Source of the DNA: Myxococcota bacterium
Lineage (GTDB): Bacteria; Myxococcota_A; Polyangia; Palsa-1104; JAEUJZ01
Length of the DNA: 42,369 bases
Reading direction: 5' to 3'
Assembly (NCBI GenBank): GCA_025057315.1
Contig: JANWXW010000009.1
Coordinates: 1-42,369, forward strand
Both the position numbers and the translations under genes were made by a program. Below are positions 8,388 through 20,424 of this stretch, piece after piece; position 1 is the first letter of the stretch, and the number at the start of each line of letters is the position of its first letter. The notes under the pieces are model-generated. The model had not been told where the DNA came from. It saw only the letters and a program-made list of their open reading frames with translations, and did no database searches.

Positions 8388-8510
8388 CTCGCTCCTCCTT
8401 GGGCGTCCTGTTTCGTTTGGGCGGCACCACCGACCGAGGGGGGCCGCCGGGGTGGTCGACAAATCGCAGCTTTAGTACGCTCGATCGAAGCGCATGACAA
8501 TAGCCTACTT

Positions 8511-10019
8511 TTAGAAGACCTGTTTCCGCTGAGCCGAGGGCAGGATGCCCAGCTGCTCGCGGTACTTGGCGACGGTGCGTCGAGCAATGTCGATCTTGTG
8601 CCGATCGCGCAAAAGCTCGACAATTTTTTGATCCGAATAGGGGTTTTTGGGGTCCTCGCTCTGGATGATTCCCTTGATGAGGCGTTTGACCGCCTCGGAG
8701 GCGATGTCCTCGCCACCGCCCTCCTTGCTGATGCCAGCGTTGAAGAAGTACTTGAGCTCGAACAGGCCCTGGGGCGTGTGCACGTACTTGTTGCTGGTGG
8801 CCCGGCTGATGGTGGACTCGTGCATGTTGATGTCGTCGGCGATGTCGCGCAGGGTGAGGGGCTTGAGGTAGTTGATGCCCTTGTCGAAAAACTCGCGCTG
8901 GAACTTGAGGATCGATTCGGTGACGCGCACGATGGTGCGCTGCCGTTGCTGGATGCTGTCGATGAGCCACCGGGCAGAGCGGAGGCGCTCTTGCACATAC
9001 TCGCGCGCCTCCTTGTTCTCCCGCTGGCGCATGGTGTTAAGGTAGTAGCTGCTGATCTTAAGCTTGGGCAGCCCATCGTCGTTGACGGTGACAAAGTACT
9101 GGTCGCCGATCTTGTGGATGTAGACGTCGGGCGTGATGTACTGCGGCTCCTCGGTGGAGTACTCGCGGCCGGGCCGGGGGTCGAGGCGCTGGATGTCCTT
9201 GGCCGCCTCGTAGATCTCCTCGATGTCCACCTTGAGATCGCGGGCGATCTTGGCGTAATTTTTTTTCTCGAGATCCTGCAGGTGCTCGGTGAGCATGCGG
9301 GTGAGCACCTCGTCGTCGATGCCGAGCACTTCGGCCTGCACCAGCAGGCACTCCTGGAGGGTGCGGGCGGCGCAACCGACGGGGTCAAAGCGCTGGATGC
9401 GTCGCAGCACCGCCGAGCCGGCCTCCTGCAAGCTCCCTGGCGGCAGGCCAAATTGGGCCTCGGCCTCCTCGACGATCTCCTCCAAGGGCGGGTCCTTGAA
9501 GTAGCCGTCGCTGTCGAGGTTGCCGATGATGAGCAGGCCGATGTAACGGTGCTCCTCGGGCAGATTGGCCATGTTCAGCTGTCGGATGAGGTGCTCGGCC
9601 AGCGAGGTGCGCCGGGTGTAGGTTTGCTCGATGGAGGGCAGCTCCTCGTCCGAAAGGCGGTACACCGGCGGGGAGGGCGCGGTGGCCATGTTCTCCATCC
9701 ATGCCTCCCAGTCCACATCGCCCGCCGGCTGCCCATCGACGGGGACCTCCCGCCCCTCACCGCGCCCGTCGAGCTGCGGGGCCGGGGTTTCGGTCTCCCC
9801 GCTCAGCTGCATCTCGGCGCGGGCCTCCGGGTCGTCGCGCACCTGCTCGGCCTGGGTCTCCCCCACATCCTCCAGGAACGGGTTTTCCTTCAGCTCCTCT
9901 CGCACCTGCTCCAACAGCTCCATGCGCGACACCTGGAGGAGCTTGATGGCCATCTGCAGCTGGGGTGTCATCACCATCTGCTGCGACAGCCTGAGGCTCT
10001 GTTTCATCTCCATCGACAT
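8511..10019 (-). CDS. rpoN: RNA polymerase sigma-54 factor
   Basis: This factor directs RNA polymerase to -24/-12 promoters that need AAA+ activators. The 502-residue protein begins with the Gln-rich region I (MKQSLRLSQQMVMTPQLQ), followed by an acidic linker, the core-binding domain and DNA-binding region, and ends with the RpoN box ARRTVAKYRE. I chose ATG 10019 (MSMEMKQ) because homologues begin at this point; the frame reaches upstream to 10064. A 123-bp gap separates it from hpf, long enough for a second promoter. The lptB gene usually found directly upstream is absent. Confidence 0.96.
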   Translation of the reverse strand: MSMEMKQSLRLSQQMVMTPQLQMAIKLLQVSRMELLEQVREELKENPFLEDVGETQAEQVRDDPEARAEMQLSGETETPAPQLDGRGEGREVPVDGQPAGDVDWEAWMENMATAPSPPVYRLSDEELPSIEQTYTRRTSLAEHLIRQLNMANLPEEHRYIGLLIIGNLDSDGYFKDPPLEEIVEEAEAQFGLPPGSLQEAGSAVLRRIQRFDPVGCAARTLQECLLVQAEVLGIDDEVLTRMLTEHLQDLEKKNYAKIARDLKVDIEEIYEAAKDIQRLDPRPGREYSTEEPQYITPDVYIHKIGDQYFVTVNDDGLPKLKISSYYLNTMRQRENKEAREYVQERLRSARWLIDSIQQRQRTIVRVTESILKFQREFFDKGINYLKPLTLRDIADDINMHESTISRATSNKYVHTPQGLFELKYFFNAGISKEGGGEDIASEAVKRLIKGIIQSEDPKNPYSDQKIVELLRDRHKIDIARRTVAKYREQLGILPSAQRKQVF

Positions 10020-10732
10020 AGGCAACTTCCCGCTCCGTCTTTGATGGGAAACCGGCCCGGACATCGGGGCATCCCTAGGCCAGGCAGGTCCTCCTGCGTG
10101 CTGAAGTTACGGTAGCATCACCAGGCTGCGTCGGGTAGAGCAAAATCAGCCTGGCGGTATATATCTTGCTTGGTCTAGGGTTCGGCACATCGCGTCAGGG
10201 GTAGGCGGGGGGCGGGACCCTTGCCGCGGAGGAGGCCAGCGCTCTGGTGGTCGGGCCGGGACGAAGGGGGCGGGCGCTGGGGGGTGAGCTCCTTGGGGTC
10301 TGCCTGCCGGGGAGAGGAAGCGCATGCTCGGCGGTGCATCCACCGTACGTGGCCGCGGGGTCCTGCTGTCCGGCGCCTGTCTGGCAGGTGCCCAGCGGTC
10401 TGCGGGGGAGATGCGGCCGCTGGGCAGCACGGCCCGGGAGCGCGCCCTCTCAGGGAGGGGCCCTCTAGAGGGCGTGGGGGGGCCTGGTCCTGGGGCTGGG
10501 GGCAGCTGCGGAAGGGGCCTCAGCTGGGCATGCTTGCGTGGGCGCGTGTGGGCGGCTGGTCCTGGGCCCGGCTTCTGCCCCGATGCGATGGTGGCGGTGC
10601 TGCGGATGGTTGCGTGGGCGCGTGTGGGGCTTGGTCCTGGGGCTTGGGGGTCCGCAGCAGCCCCCTGGGGCGCTGAGGGGCTCTCTAGGGGGCGTGTGGG
10701 CGGCTGGTCCTGGGATGGCCCTGGGGCCTCCC
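10020..10732. other. Non-coding region between pyrG and rpoN
   Basis: No credible gene is seen in this 713-bp stretch on either strand. Open frames are GC-driven, rich in Arg/Trp/Gly, and match nothing. The part near rpoN (10090-10180) contains AT-richer bases, including tatatat at about 10157, that could hold the rpoN promoter. About 10465-10715 is a degenerate tandem array described separately. The region replaces the kds/lpt genes often found here. Confidence 0.6.
10465..10715. repeat. Degenerate 72-74 bp tandem repeat array, four copies
   Basis: The core ctggtcctggg (C or T at its second base) starts at 10484, 10556, 10630 and 10704, spaced 72, 74 and 74 bp. Copies two to four share a preceding gcgtgtggg block, and the first and last copies share a tctag-plus-g-run before it. 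The rest of each unit has diverged. The period is not kept as a multiple of three, so this is not a coding repeat. Confidence 0.75.
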
Positions 10733-13566
<2,834 letters not shown>

Positions 13567-13581
13567 ACAAGGAGCGACACG

Positions 13582-14262
13582 ATGGCCCAGATCACCGCGG
13601 CACTCATCAAGGAGCTACGCGACCGGACTATGGCCGGTATGGCCGACTGCAAAAAGGCGCTAGAGGAGACGGGGGGCGACCTCGACAAAGCCGCCGAATG
13701 GCTGCGCAAAAAGGGAATCACCAAGGCCAGCCAGGCCATGACGCGCATCGCCACCGAGGGCGCCATTGCCAGCTACATTCACATGGGCGGCAAGATCGGC
13801 GTGCTGGTGGAGATCAATTGCCAGACGGACTTTGTCGCGCGCACCGACGACTTTAAGGCCTTCTGCAAGGACGTGGCCATGCACATTGCCGGCCGCGATC
13901 CCTATCCGCTCTACGTCTCGGAGGACGAGATTCCCAAGGAGGTGTACGACAAAGAGTACCAGCTGCAGCTGGAGAAGGCCCGCGAACAGGCCAAGGGCAA
14001 GCCGGAGAGCATCGTGCAGAAGATCGTCGAGGGGCAGATGGCCAAGTGGAAGAAGGACATTTGCCTACTGGACCAGGAGTTCATCAAGGACCCGCAAAAA
14101 GATGTGCGCACGCTGATGCTGGAGCTGTCGGCCAAGACAGGTGAGAAGATTTCCATCCGTCGCTTCACTCGTTATGCACTGGGCGAGGGCCTGCAAAAAA
14201 AGTCGGAGGACTTTGCTCGGGAGGTGGAGGCCCAGCTTCAGGCGTCGCAGAAGGCGCAGTAG
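13582..14262 (+). CDS. tsf: Elongation factor Ts
   Basis: EF-Ts is the GDP/GTP exchange factor for EF-Tu. The 226 residues open with the UBA-like helix pair (ITAALIKELRDRTMAGMADCKKAL) and contain the conserved INCQTDFVAR motif (about 80-89) that contacts EF-Tu. The protein is shorter than E. coli EF-Ts (about 280), as in many bacteria with a reduced core. The ATG follows AAGGAG and sits 15 bp after rpsB. Confidence 0.97.
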   Translation: MAQITAALIKELRDRTMAGMADCKKALEETGGDLDKAAEWLRKKGITKASQAMTRIATEGAIASYIHMGGKIGVLVEINCQTDFVARTDDFKAFCKDVAMHIAGRDPYPLYVSEDEIPKEVYDKEYQLQLEKAREQAKGKPESIVQKIVEGQMAKWKKDICLLDQEFIKDPQKDVRTLMLELSAKTGEKISIRRFTRYALGEGLQKKSEDFAREVEAQLQASQKAQ

Positions 14263-14265
14263 GCC

Positions 14266-15012
14266 ATGTCCCCCGGTGCAGCCGGTGAAGCAGCGGTCCG
14301 GCCTGTGTACCGGCGTGTGCTGCTCAAGCTGTCGGGCGAGGCCCTGATGGGGCCAGACAGGTATGGCATCCACTCGGAGACGCTGCACAGCATCGCCGAG
14401 GAGGTGCACAGCGTTCGTCAACTTGGCGTCGAGATGGCCCTGGTCATCGGCGGTGGCAACATCTTTCGCGGGGTGGCCGGGGCCACGCGGCACGGCATGG
14501 ATCGGGCCTCGGCCGACTACATGGGCATGCTGGCGACGGTGATGAACGCGCTGGCCATGCAGGATGCCCTGGAACGCCGCGGGCTCCACACCCGCGTCCT
14601 GTCGGCCATCGAGATGCAGGAGCTGTGCGAGCCCTACATTCGGCGCCGGGCCATCCGCCACCTGGAGAAGGGACGCATCGTGATTTTCGCTGCGGGGACC
14701 GGCAATCCCTACTTTAGCACCGACACGGCGGCGGCGCTGCGGGCGATGGAGATCCATGCCGAGGTGCTGCTCAAGGCGACCAAGGTGGATGGGATTTATG
14801 ACAAGGACCCGAAGAAGCATCCCGACGCGGTGCGTTTCCAGCGGCTGAGCTACCTGGAGGTGCTGCAGCGGGACCTGCAGGTCATGGACTCGACGGCGAT
14901 TGCGCTGTGCCGCGACAACAGATTACCCGTCATTGTGTTCAACCTGCAGACACCCGGCAATGTCCGTCGGGTCATCGTTGGTGATCCCATCGGGACGCGG
15001 GTCGATGGTTAG
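14266..15012 (+). CDS. pyrH: UMP kinase
   Basis: This enzyme phosphorylates UMP to UDP. The 248 residues show the amino-acid-kinase fold motifs [13 protein letters not shown] (about 18-30), [23 protein letters not shown] and [19 protein letters not shown], then [13 protein letters not shown]. About 15 residues precede the usual start of homology. The ATG lies 3 bp after the tsf stop, which implies translational coupling. Together with pyrG across the promoter region it forms a small pyrimidine-nucleotide neighbourhood. Confidence 0.97.
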   Translation: MSPGAAGEAAVRPVYRRVLLKLSGEALMGPDRYGIHSETLHSIAEEVHSVRQLGVEMALVIGGGNIFRGVAGATRHGMDRASADYMGMLATVMNALAMQDALERRGLHTRVLSAIEMQELCEPYIRRRAIRHLEKGRIVIFAAGTGNPYFSTDTAAALRAMEIHAEVLLKATKVDGIYDKDPKKHPDAVRFQRLSYLEVLQRDLQVMDSTAIALCRDNRLPVIVFNLQTPGNVRRVIVGDPIGTRVDG

Positions 15013-15051
15013 GGTTGAAAAAAAAACCCAAACAAGACAGGATGAATAAAG

Positions 15052-15609
15052 ATGGTAAATGACGTCCTCCGCGATCTGGAAGCGAATGTGGACAAGGCCA
15101 TCGAGGCCCTCCAGCGCGAACTCGCCAAGGTGAGGACCGGCAGGGCCAATGTGGCGATGCTGGACGGCATCCGCGTGGATTACTACGGCACGCCCACCCC
15201 CCTGAACCAGGTGTCGGCTCTGTCCACGCCGGATCCTCGGCTCATTGTCATCAAGCCGTGGGAGAAGCGCCTCATCCCAGACATCGAAAAGGCCATTCGC
15301 GACGCAGGCCTGGGCATCAATCCGAGCAGCGACTCGGAGGTGGTGCGGCTGGCCATCCCGCCGCTGACCCAAGAGCGCCGCAAAGAGCTGACCAAGGTCG
15401 TTAGCCGCATTGGCGAGGAGGCCCGGGTGGCGGTGCGCGGCTGCCGCCGGGATGCGCGCACGCTGCTGGAGCAGGCCGGCAAAGAGGGCGAGATCCCGGA
15501 GGACGATGTCGAGCAGGGCCTGAAGAAGATCCAGGCGATCGTCGACAAGGCCATCGAGCGTGTCAACGCGCTGGTGGAGAAGAAGCAGGCCGAGATCATG
15601 GAGGTTTAA
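15052..15609 (+). CDS. frr: Ribosome recycling factor
   Basis: RRF splits post-termination ribosomes with EF-G. The 185 residues match the family along their whole length: ELAKVRTGRANVAMLDGIRVDYYG, TPLNQVSALSTPDPRLIVIKPW, then the helical half with EEARVAVRGCRRDA. Normally an Asn-Ile or Asn-Val pair precedes RRDA, and here Gly-Cys is present. A weak AGGA lies 9 nt before the ATG. The 39-bp spacer after pyrH contains a run of nine A residues (15018-15026). Confidence 0.97.
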   Translation: MVNDVLRDLEANVDKAIEALQRELAKVRTGRANVAMLDGIRVDYYGTPTPLNQVSALSTPDPRLIVIKPWEKRLIPDIEKAIRDAGLGINPSSDSEVVRLAIPPLTQERRKELTKVVSRIGEEARVAVRGCRRDARTLLEQAGKEGEIPEDDVEQGLKKIQAIVDKAIERVNALVEKKQAEIMEV

Positions 15610-15624
15610 AGCCTGCAGCTGAAC

Positions 15625-17256
15625 GTGAACCCACGGTTTGGCAAGTACGAGCTCCTGGCCCATCTGGCCACGGGCGGCATGGCCGAGATCTATCTTGCCC
15701 GCGTCGCCGGTGCGGAGGGCTTCTCCAAGCTGGTCGTGGTCAAGCGGCTGCTGGACAAGCTGGCCAAGGACCCCGAGTTCGTCCAGATGTTCCTGGACGA
15801 AGCACGCATCAACGCGCGGCTCTCCCACTCCAACATCGTGCAGGTGCTGGAGCTGGGAGAGGTAGACGGACAGTACTTCATGGCCATGGAGTACGTCTCG
15901 GGGCTGTCCGTGGCCCAGGTGGGCCGGCTGGCCACCCAGCGCCTGGGCGAGGTGCCGCAAGGCGTGGCCTGCGGCATCGTCGCGCAGAGCTGTGCCGGGC
16001 TGCATCGCGCTCATGAAACCAAGCTGCCCGACGGCTCGAACATGGGCATCATCCACCGCGATGTTTCGCCCCAGAACCTGCTGTTGACCTACGAGGGCTA
16101 CGTCAAGGTGGTGGACTTCGGCATCGCCAAGGCCGAGGGCCGTGCCACGCAGACCCGGGCCGGTCTGGTCAAGGGCAAATTCGCCTATATGAGCCCGGAG
16201 CAGTGTCTGGGGGAGGAGATTGACCGACGCACCGACATCTTCGCGCTGGGCATCGTCTTGTTCGAGCTGTGTACCTCGCGGCGCCTCTTCAAGCGCAAAT
16301 CCACCTATGAAACCTACGATGCGATTGTGCGTTGCGAGATTCCCCCGCCGAGCTCGGTGAACAAAAACGTTCCGCCGGCGGTGGAGGCGGTGATCATGAA
16401 GGCCCTGGCCAGGCGCCCAGAGGACCGCTTCCCCACGGCCGAGGCCATGCAGGAGGCGCTGGAGCTGAGCATGCGCCGATCCGGCCTGCGTGGCTCTCCG
16501 CTCGACCTGTCGCGCTTTCTGGAGCAGCACTTTGCCCAGGAGATCCGAGAGCACGAGCAACTCATCCGCCGGGTGGAGGCCGGCGAGCTGGCCCAGCCAG
16601 AGCACCAGGCCGAGGTGGAAAAGAGCTACATCGCCCGGGCATTCAAGGAGCAGGAAGCACCTGAGAGCCCCGAGGACCCTGTTGCTACCGTGATCCAGGA
16701 TCGCCCGGCGCCGGGGCCTATCGCTGCGCCCCCTCCATCCCCAGCATCCCCGGCAACGCCCGTGGTGCGGGTGCCCCCCCCCTTGCTCGCGCAGGACCAG
16801 CTGGAGGTGATCCCCCACAGGCCCATGTCCATGTCCATGCCCATCGTCGGCAAGGAGGGGCCGCCCCCGGCAGCAGTCCCAATGGCCGGCACCGCAGGAG
16901 GCCCCGGCTCGGTGACTGTCGTGCCGCCGGCGGCTGAGCCGGCAGGCAAGAGCGCAGCCACCAGCCAGCCGCTGCCCCCCATCGTGCCCCCCCCTGCTGC
17001 CCAGAGCGGTCCCCTGCCGCCCGTCGCCTCGATGGACGTCCAGGCACCGGCTGCCAGCAGCATCGCAGGGCTGGCCACCGTTCCGCTGGGTCCCAGGACC
17101 GGCTCTGTCCAAGCTCCGGGTGGTGAGGCGGCCCCCCTGTCCGCCCCCCCGCCCGGATGGCTCTACCGGCTGGCCAACCTGCCCATGCCCTACCTTGTGG
17201 CCATTGCCGTGCTGCTGGCGGCGCTGGCAGCTCTGATTACGGCCCTGACCCTGTGA
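15625..17256 (+). CDS. Membrane-anchored Ser/Thr protein kinase
   Basis: A Hanks-type kinase domain occupies about 8-285: Gly-loop LATGGMAEIY, catalytic lysine VVVKR (Lys40), HRD motif IIHRDVSPQN (Asp145), VVDFGIAK (163-165), an activation loop ending KFAYMSPEQCLG, and FALGIVLFELCTSRRLF. All catalytic residues are present. About 330-510 is a Pro/Ala-rich low-complexity linker, and about 517-541 is one hydrophobic segment ending the protein (PYLVAIAVLLAALAALITALTL), so the kinase faces the cytoplasm on a C-terminal tail anchor with no sensor domain outside. The start is GTG 15625, 15 bp after frr, so it is probably in the translation-factor operon. The substrate is unknown. Confidence 0.93.
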   Translation: MNPRFGKYELLAHLATGGMAEIYLARVAGAEGFSKLVVVKRLLDKLAKDPEFVQMFLDEARINARLSHSNIVQVLELGEVDGQYFMAMEYVSGLSVAQVGRLATQRLGEVPQGVACGIVAQSCAGLHRAHETKLPDGSNMGIIHRDVSPQNLLLTYEGYVKVVDFGIAKAEGRATQTRAGLVKGKFAYMSPEQCLGEEIDRRTDIFALGIVLFELCTSRRLFKRKSTYETYDAIVRCEIPPPSSVNKNVPPAVEAVIMKALARRPEDRFPTAEAMQEALELSMRRSGLRGSPLDLSRFLEQHFAQEIREHEQLIRRVEAGELAQPEHQAEVEKSYIARAFKEQEAPESPEDPVATVIQDRPAPGPIAAPPPSPASPATPVVRVPPPLLAQDQLEVIPHRPMSMSMPIVGKEGPPPAAVPMAGTAGGPGSVTVVPPAAEPAGKSAATSQPLPPIVPPPAAQSGPLPPVASMDVQAPAASSIAGLATVPLGPRTGSVQAPGGEAAPLSAPPPGWLYRLANLPMPYLVAIAVLLAALAALITALTL

Positions 17257-17426
17257 GTGCCCAGGGCCACCAGGCTCTCGCAGGGTCCTGGGGCTGGCAG
17301 CCCTGGGTGCGGACGAGTTGGGCCGCATCCAGTGGCTTCATCGCCTGGCAGGTGTCCTGATGGTAGCAGGCCTGAGTGCAGCCCTGACCTCGTGAGCGGG
17401 CGCCTGGCATCGCCGCACCGTCCCCC

Positions 17427-17771
17427 TCACTGCAGCGTCGTCGGGCCGCTGAGCGTCACCAGCGGCCGGAGCCGGGCAAAGGTCTTCTTGCCAATGCCCT
17501 TGATGCGCGTCAGCTCCTCCAGCCGCTTGAACGGGTGCTGCTTGCGGTACTCGATGATCTGACGGGCCCGGGCCGGCCCAATGCCGGGCAGCCGCTCGAG
17601 CTGCTCCGGGCTGGCCTCGTTGATGTTCACCGTGCCCGTCGGCGCTTGCGCTGCCACAGCGCCCTCGTCCCGGCGCCCCTGGGCAAGGGCGCTGTCTCCG
17701 GCTCCCACCAGCCCCACCAGGGCAAGCAGCAGGGCCATCATCAGCTTCTTCTTCATCTCGGTCCTCTTCAT
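17427..17771 (-). CDS. Secreted ComEA-like helix-hairpin-helix protein
   Basis: This 114-residue protein has a cleavable signal peptide (KKKLMMALLLALVGLVGAGDSALAQ, split here by its AQ end at about residue 31). After a short spacer come two helix-hairpin-helix motifs: VNINEASPEQLERLPGIGPA and TRIKGIGKKTFARLRPL. This arrangement is that of ComEA, which binds double-stranded DNA in the periplasm during transformation, although the same short architecture occurs in non-competence proteins. There are two equivalent starts, ATG 17771 and ATG 17756, each behind an AGGACCGAG site, created by a perfect 15-bp tandem duplication. It may be co-transcribed with the 97-residue gene upstream. Confidence 0.85.
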   Translation of the reverse strand: MKRTEMKKKLMMALLLALVGLVGAGDSALAQGRRDEGAVAAQAPTGTVNINEASPEQLERLPGIGPARARQIIEYRKQHPFKRLEELTRIKGIGKKTFARLRPLVTLSGPTTLQ

Positions 17772-17780
17772 CTCGGTCCT
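17751..17780. repeat. 15-bp tandem duplication of RBS plus start codon
   Basis: The unit cttcatctcggtcct (plus strand) occurs twice, 17751-17765 and 17766-17780. On the minus strand each copy supplies an AGGA ribosome-binding core and an ATG. It adds five in-frame residues (MKRTE) and gives the comEA-like gene two start sites. Confidence 0.9.
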
Positions 17781-17839
17781 CCTCTATCTCGCTCGCTCCT
17801 CCTTGGTCTGGAGGTCTGGAGGCGTCCGCAGACGCCCGG

Positions 17840-18133
17840 TCACGCGTTGCTAGGGTCCCGCTCGTCGGGCTCGCTCCGTCCAGATGCCACCTCTCGCGGG
17901 GCCGCATCGCGGATGTACATTTGCCCGTTGAGCGGGATCGCATCCAGCCGTACGCTCAACGACTGGTCCCGGTTCACAAACGCAATGCCGATGCGCACCC
18001 AGTGCCTGCGCCCACCGCTGCGCTCTGCGACGGTGTAGACGACCTTCCAGGATGGCCGGAACCCCTCTTCATGCGGGACATGCAAGGCCGGCAGCATGTC
18101 GGCCTGGCTCCTTTCAGCTGCCACGCTCATCAT
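17840..18133 (-). CDS. Conserved small protein, unknown function
   Basis: This 97-residue soluble protein has no signal or membrane segment. The central block (WKVVYTVAERSGGRRHWVRIG, split at 20 residues, then FVNRDQSLSVRLDAIPLNG) resembles a small family common in myxobacteria and relatives, described as having a beta-rich WxRIG...NxDGS...LDAxPxNG pattern. I know this by pattern only and no function is assigned. ATG 18133 follows AGAGGTGA at 5 nt, a good site. It diverges from the 18196 gene with 62 bp between starts. Confidence 0.75.
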   Translation of the reverse strand: MMSVAAERSQADMLPALHVPHEEGFRPSWKVVYTVAERSGGRRHWVRIGIAFVNRDQSLSVRLDAIPLNGQMYIRDAAPREVASGRSEPDERDPSNA

Positions 18134-18195
18134 CGGTTCACCTCTTGTTGGCTATCGTGCCGGCCGGCCCAGCGGCCTGAAGCATCTTCCGTGCC

Positions 18196-19341
18196 ATGGC
18201 CAAGTCCTCAGGAATGTGCCCTTTGCTCGCGCTGCTGCGTCCGGATCCCGGACGGCGTCCGGATCTCGGACGGACGTTGCTCGCCCTGAGCCTGTCTGTG
18301 GGGCTGCACGCGCTGTTGGCCATGCCGGTGCTGTGGCTCCGGCTTCTGCCGGCGCTTCTGCCAGGCCTGCCGATCGCGGTCGAAGTGCTCTCGCCCCGCC
18401 GTCTGGCGCTGCCAGAGGCAGCGGACCGGCCTGCCGGGCCCCCGGCGGAGCAACAGGGCGGCTCTTCCCCCCCCGTTCGCCGGCCGCATCGTCCCCGGGA
18501 TCCGCTCCCTGCGGTCCAGCCCCTGGACCGGCTGGGCCCAGAGGAGGCCAGCGTGCTGGTCGTGGTGCGCCTGGATGCGCTGCGTGCCTCGCCGCACCGG
18601 TCGGCCGCAGAGGCGCTCCTGGGCTCCTTCCCCGATGCGCGCCTGCTGGCAGCCGGCGCCCTGCCCTCGGGACAAGCCTTGGCCGCCCGGCTCGTCCAGG
18701 AGGCCGAGGCGCTGCTGGTGACAACCACCGACCCGTACGACCTGCTGGCCACGACCCTGCTGGCCGTCCACCCGCCGGTGCTGGACCTGCCAGGCCTGCT
18801 GGCTGGGCGACATCAGCCCCGCTGGGACCCGCGCGTCCTAGAGCGCCTGGACGAGCGGATCACGGTCTTTGGTGCAGAGCAGGAGCGCGCCTTCTTTCGC
18901 GCCCGGCTCCAGGCCGACCGCAAGACGCTGGGGCGCCTGCTGTCCAGCGGCGCAGCCCTGTCGGCCGAGGTGCGCCATCTGGACCGCCTGGTGCGGCTGG
19001 GGGATGGCCTGCCCACGCCCCGGATGCTGCGCCTGGCCGTGTCCGCGGAGGCCCGGCCAGCGCTCCGGCTGGAGTTGCACCTGCTCGACGAGGCGGATGC
19101 GCGCGCCCTGGCTGCTGTGCTGCCCGAGCTCCTTGGGCGGCTGCGGGACCGGGTGCGCCTGCTTGGCCTGGCTCCCCTGGTGGCAGGGCTGCGCACCACC
19201 CGCCGCGGCAGCACCGTCCTGTTGGGAGGTCATCTGCCTACTGCTGAGGTCACTCTGCTGCTCAGCCTGCTGCAGCTTCGCCTGCAGCTGCTGCCCCTGC
19301 CCGGGGACGACTCGCCCCCCCCTGACCTGGGGACCGACTGA
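18196..19341 (+). CDS. Hypothetical membrane-anchored protein
   Basis: The family is not recognised. The 381-residue protein has a basic start, one N-terminal hydrophobic segment (about 26-58, LLALSLSVGLHALLAMPVLW and on), then a Pro/Arg-rich spacer (about 75-110) and a long Leu/Ala/Arg-rich domain (about 115-370). The N-terminal layout (short cytoplasmic start, one TM with a VGLHALLA motif, Pro-rich spacer) resembles TonB-like or AgmX-like anchored proteins, but no TonB C-terminal motif is visible. Its own Shine-Dalgarno is weak. It lies upstream of the response regulator with a 127-bp gap. Confidence 0.65.
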   Translation: MAKSSGMCPLLALLRPDPGRRPDLGRTLLALSLSVGLHALLAMPVLWLRLLPALLPGLPIAVEVLSPRRLALPEAADRPAGPPAEQQGGSSPPVRRPHRPRDPLPAVQPLDRLGPEEASVLVVVRLDALRASPHRSAAEALLGSFPDARLLAAGALPSGQALAARLVQEAEALLVTTTDPYDLLATTLLAVHPPVLDLPGLLAGRHQPRWDPRVLERLDERITVFGAEQERAFFRARLQADRKTLGRLLSSGAALSAEVRHLDRLVRLGDGLPTPRMLRLAVSAEARPALRLELHLLDEADARALAAVLPELLGRLRDRVRLLGLAPLVAGLRTTRRGSTVLLGGHLPTAEVTLLLSLLQLRLQLLPLPGDDSPPPDLGTD

Positions 19342-19433
19342 GAGGAACTGCGGCTCTGGGCAACCAGGGTGCCCCCCCCTCGGGGTCGCCCCCTGACCTA
19401 GAGGCCACTGACAGCCGTCGGGCGCGGGGCACG

Positions 19434-19462
19434 TTGATCGCGCGTTGGAGACGTAGTACCCT
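19434..19462 (+). promoter_or_regulatory. Candidate sigma-70 promoter directly before the response regulator
   Basis: TTGATC (19434-19439), a 17-bp spacer and TACCCT (19457-19462) are followed 6 nt later by the GTG start. Transcription would begin at or beside the start codon, and no Shine-Dalgarno is present, so a leaderless mRNA is suggested. Confidence 0.4.
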
Positions 19463-19468
19463 AAAAAA

Positions 19469-20305
<837 letters not shown>

Positions 20306-20327
20306 GTCCGGGGGGCACGCCATCTTC

Positions 20328-20346
20328 TACATAACAAATTTATGTA
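20328..20346. promoter_or_regulatory. Inverted repeat upstream of the microprotein promoter
   Basis: TACATAA (20328-20334) and TTATGTA (20340-20346) are perfect inverted 7-mers around a 5-nt centre, in an AT-rich island that stands out from the GC-rich surroundings. It ends 20 bp before the -35 element, a fitting place for an activator or regulator dimer. Confidence 0.5.
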
Positions 20347-20366
20347 AAGATTCTCGCTGTATAAAG

Positions 20367-20396
20367 TTGACACGATAGGCCATCCCCCACTATGCT
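20367..20396 (+). promoter_or_regulatory. Sigma-70 type promoter for the 29-residue microprotein
   Basis: A perfect -35 hexamer TTGACA (20367-20372), an 18-bp spacer and TATGCT (20391-20396) precede the small gene at 20425. The predicted 5' leader is about 22 nt and contains the GAGAGG ribosome-binding site. Confidence 0.6.
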
Positions 20397-20424
20397 CAGA
20401 AGCTGACATCCGTCGAGAGGTCGC

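Noticed and set aside
10146..10732. Long open frames over the repeat array between pyrG and rpoN
   Set aside because: They appear in several frames at once and are biased to Arg/Pro/Trp, as expected from extreme GC; no homology recognised.
15012..15029. GGGTT-A-run-AACCC inverted repeat between pyrH and frr as terminator
   Set aside because: The T-run needed for plus-strand termination is missing and frr is expected to be in the same operon.
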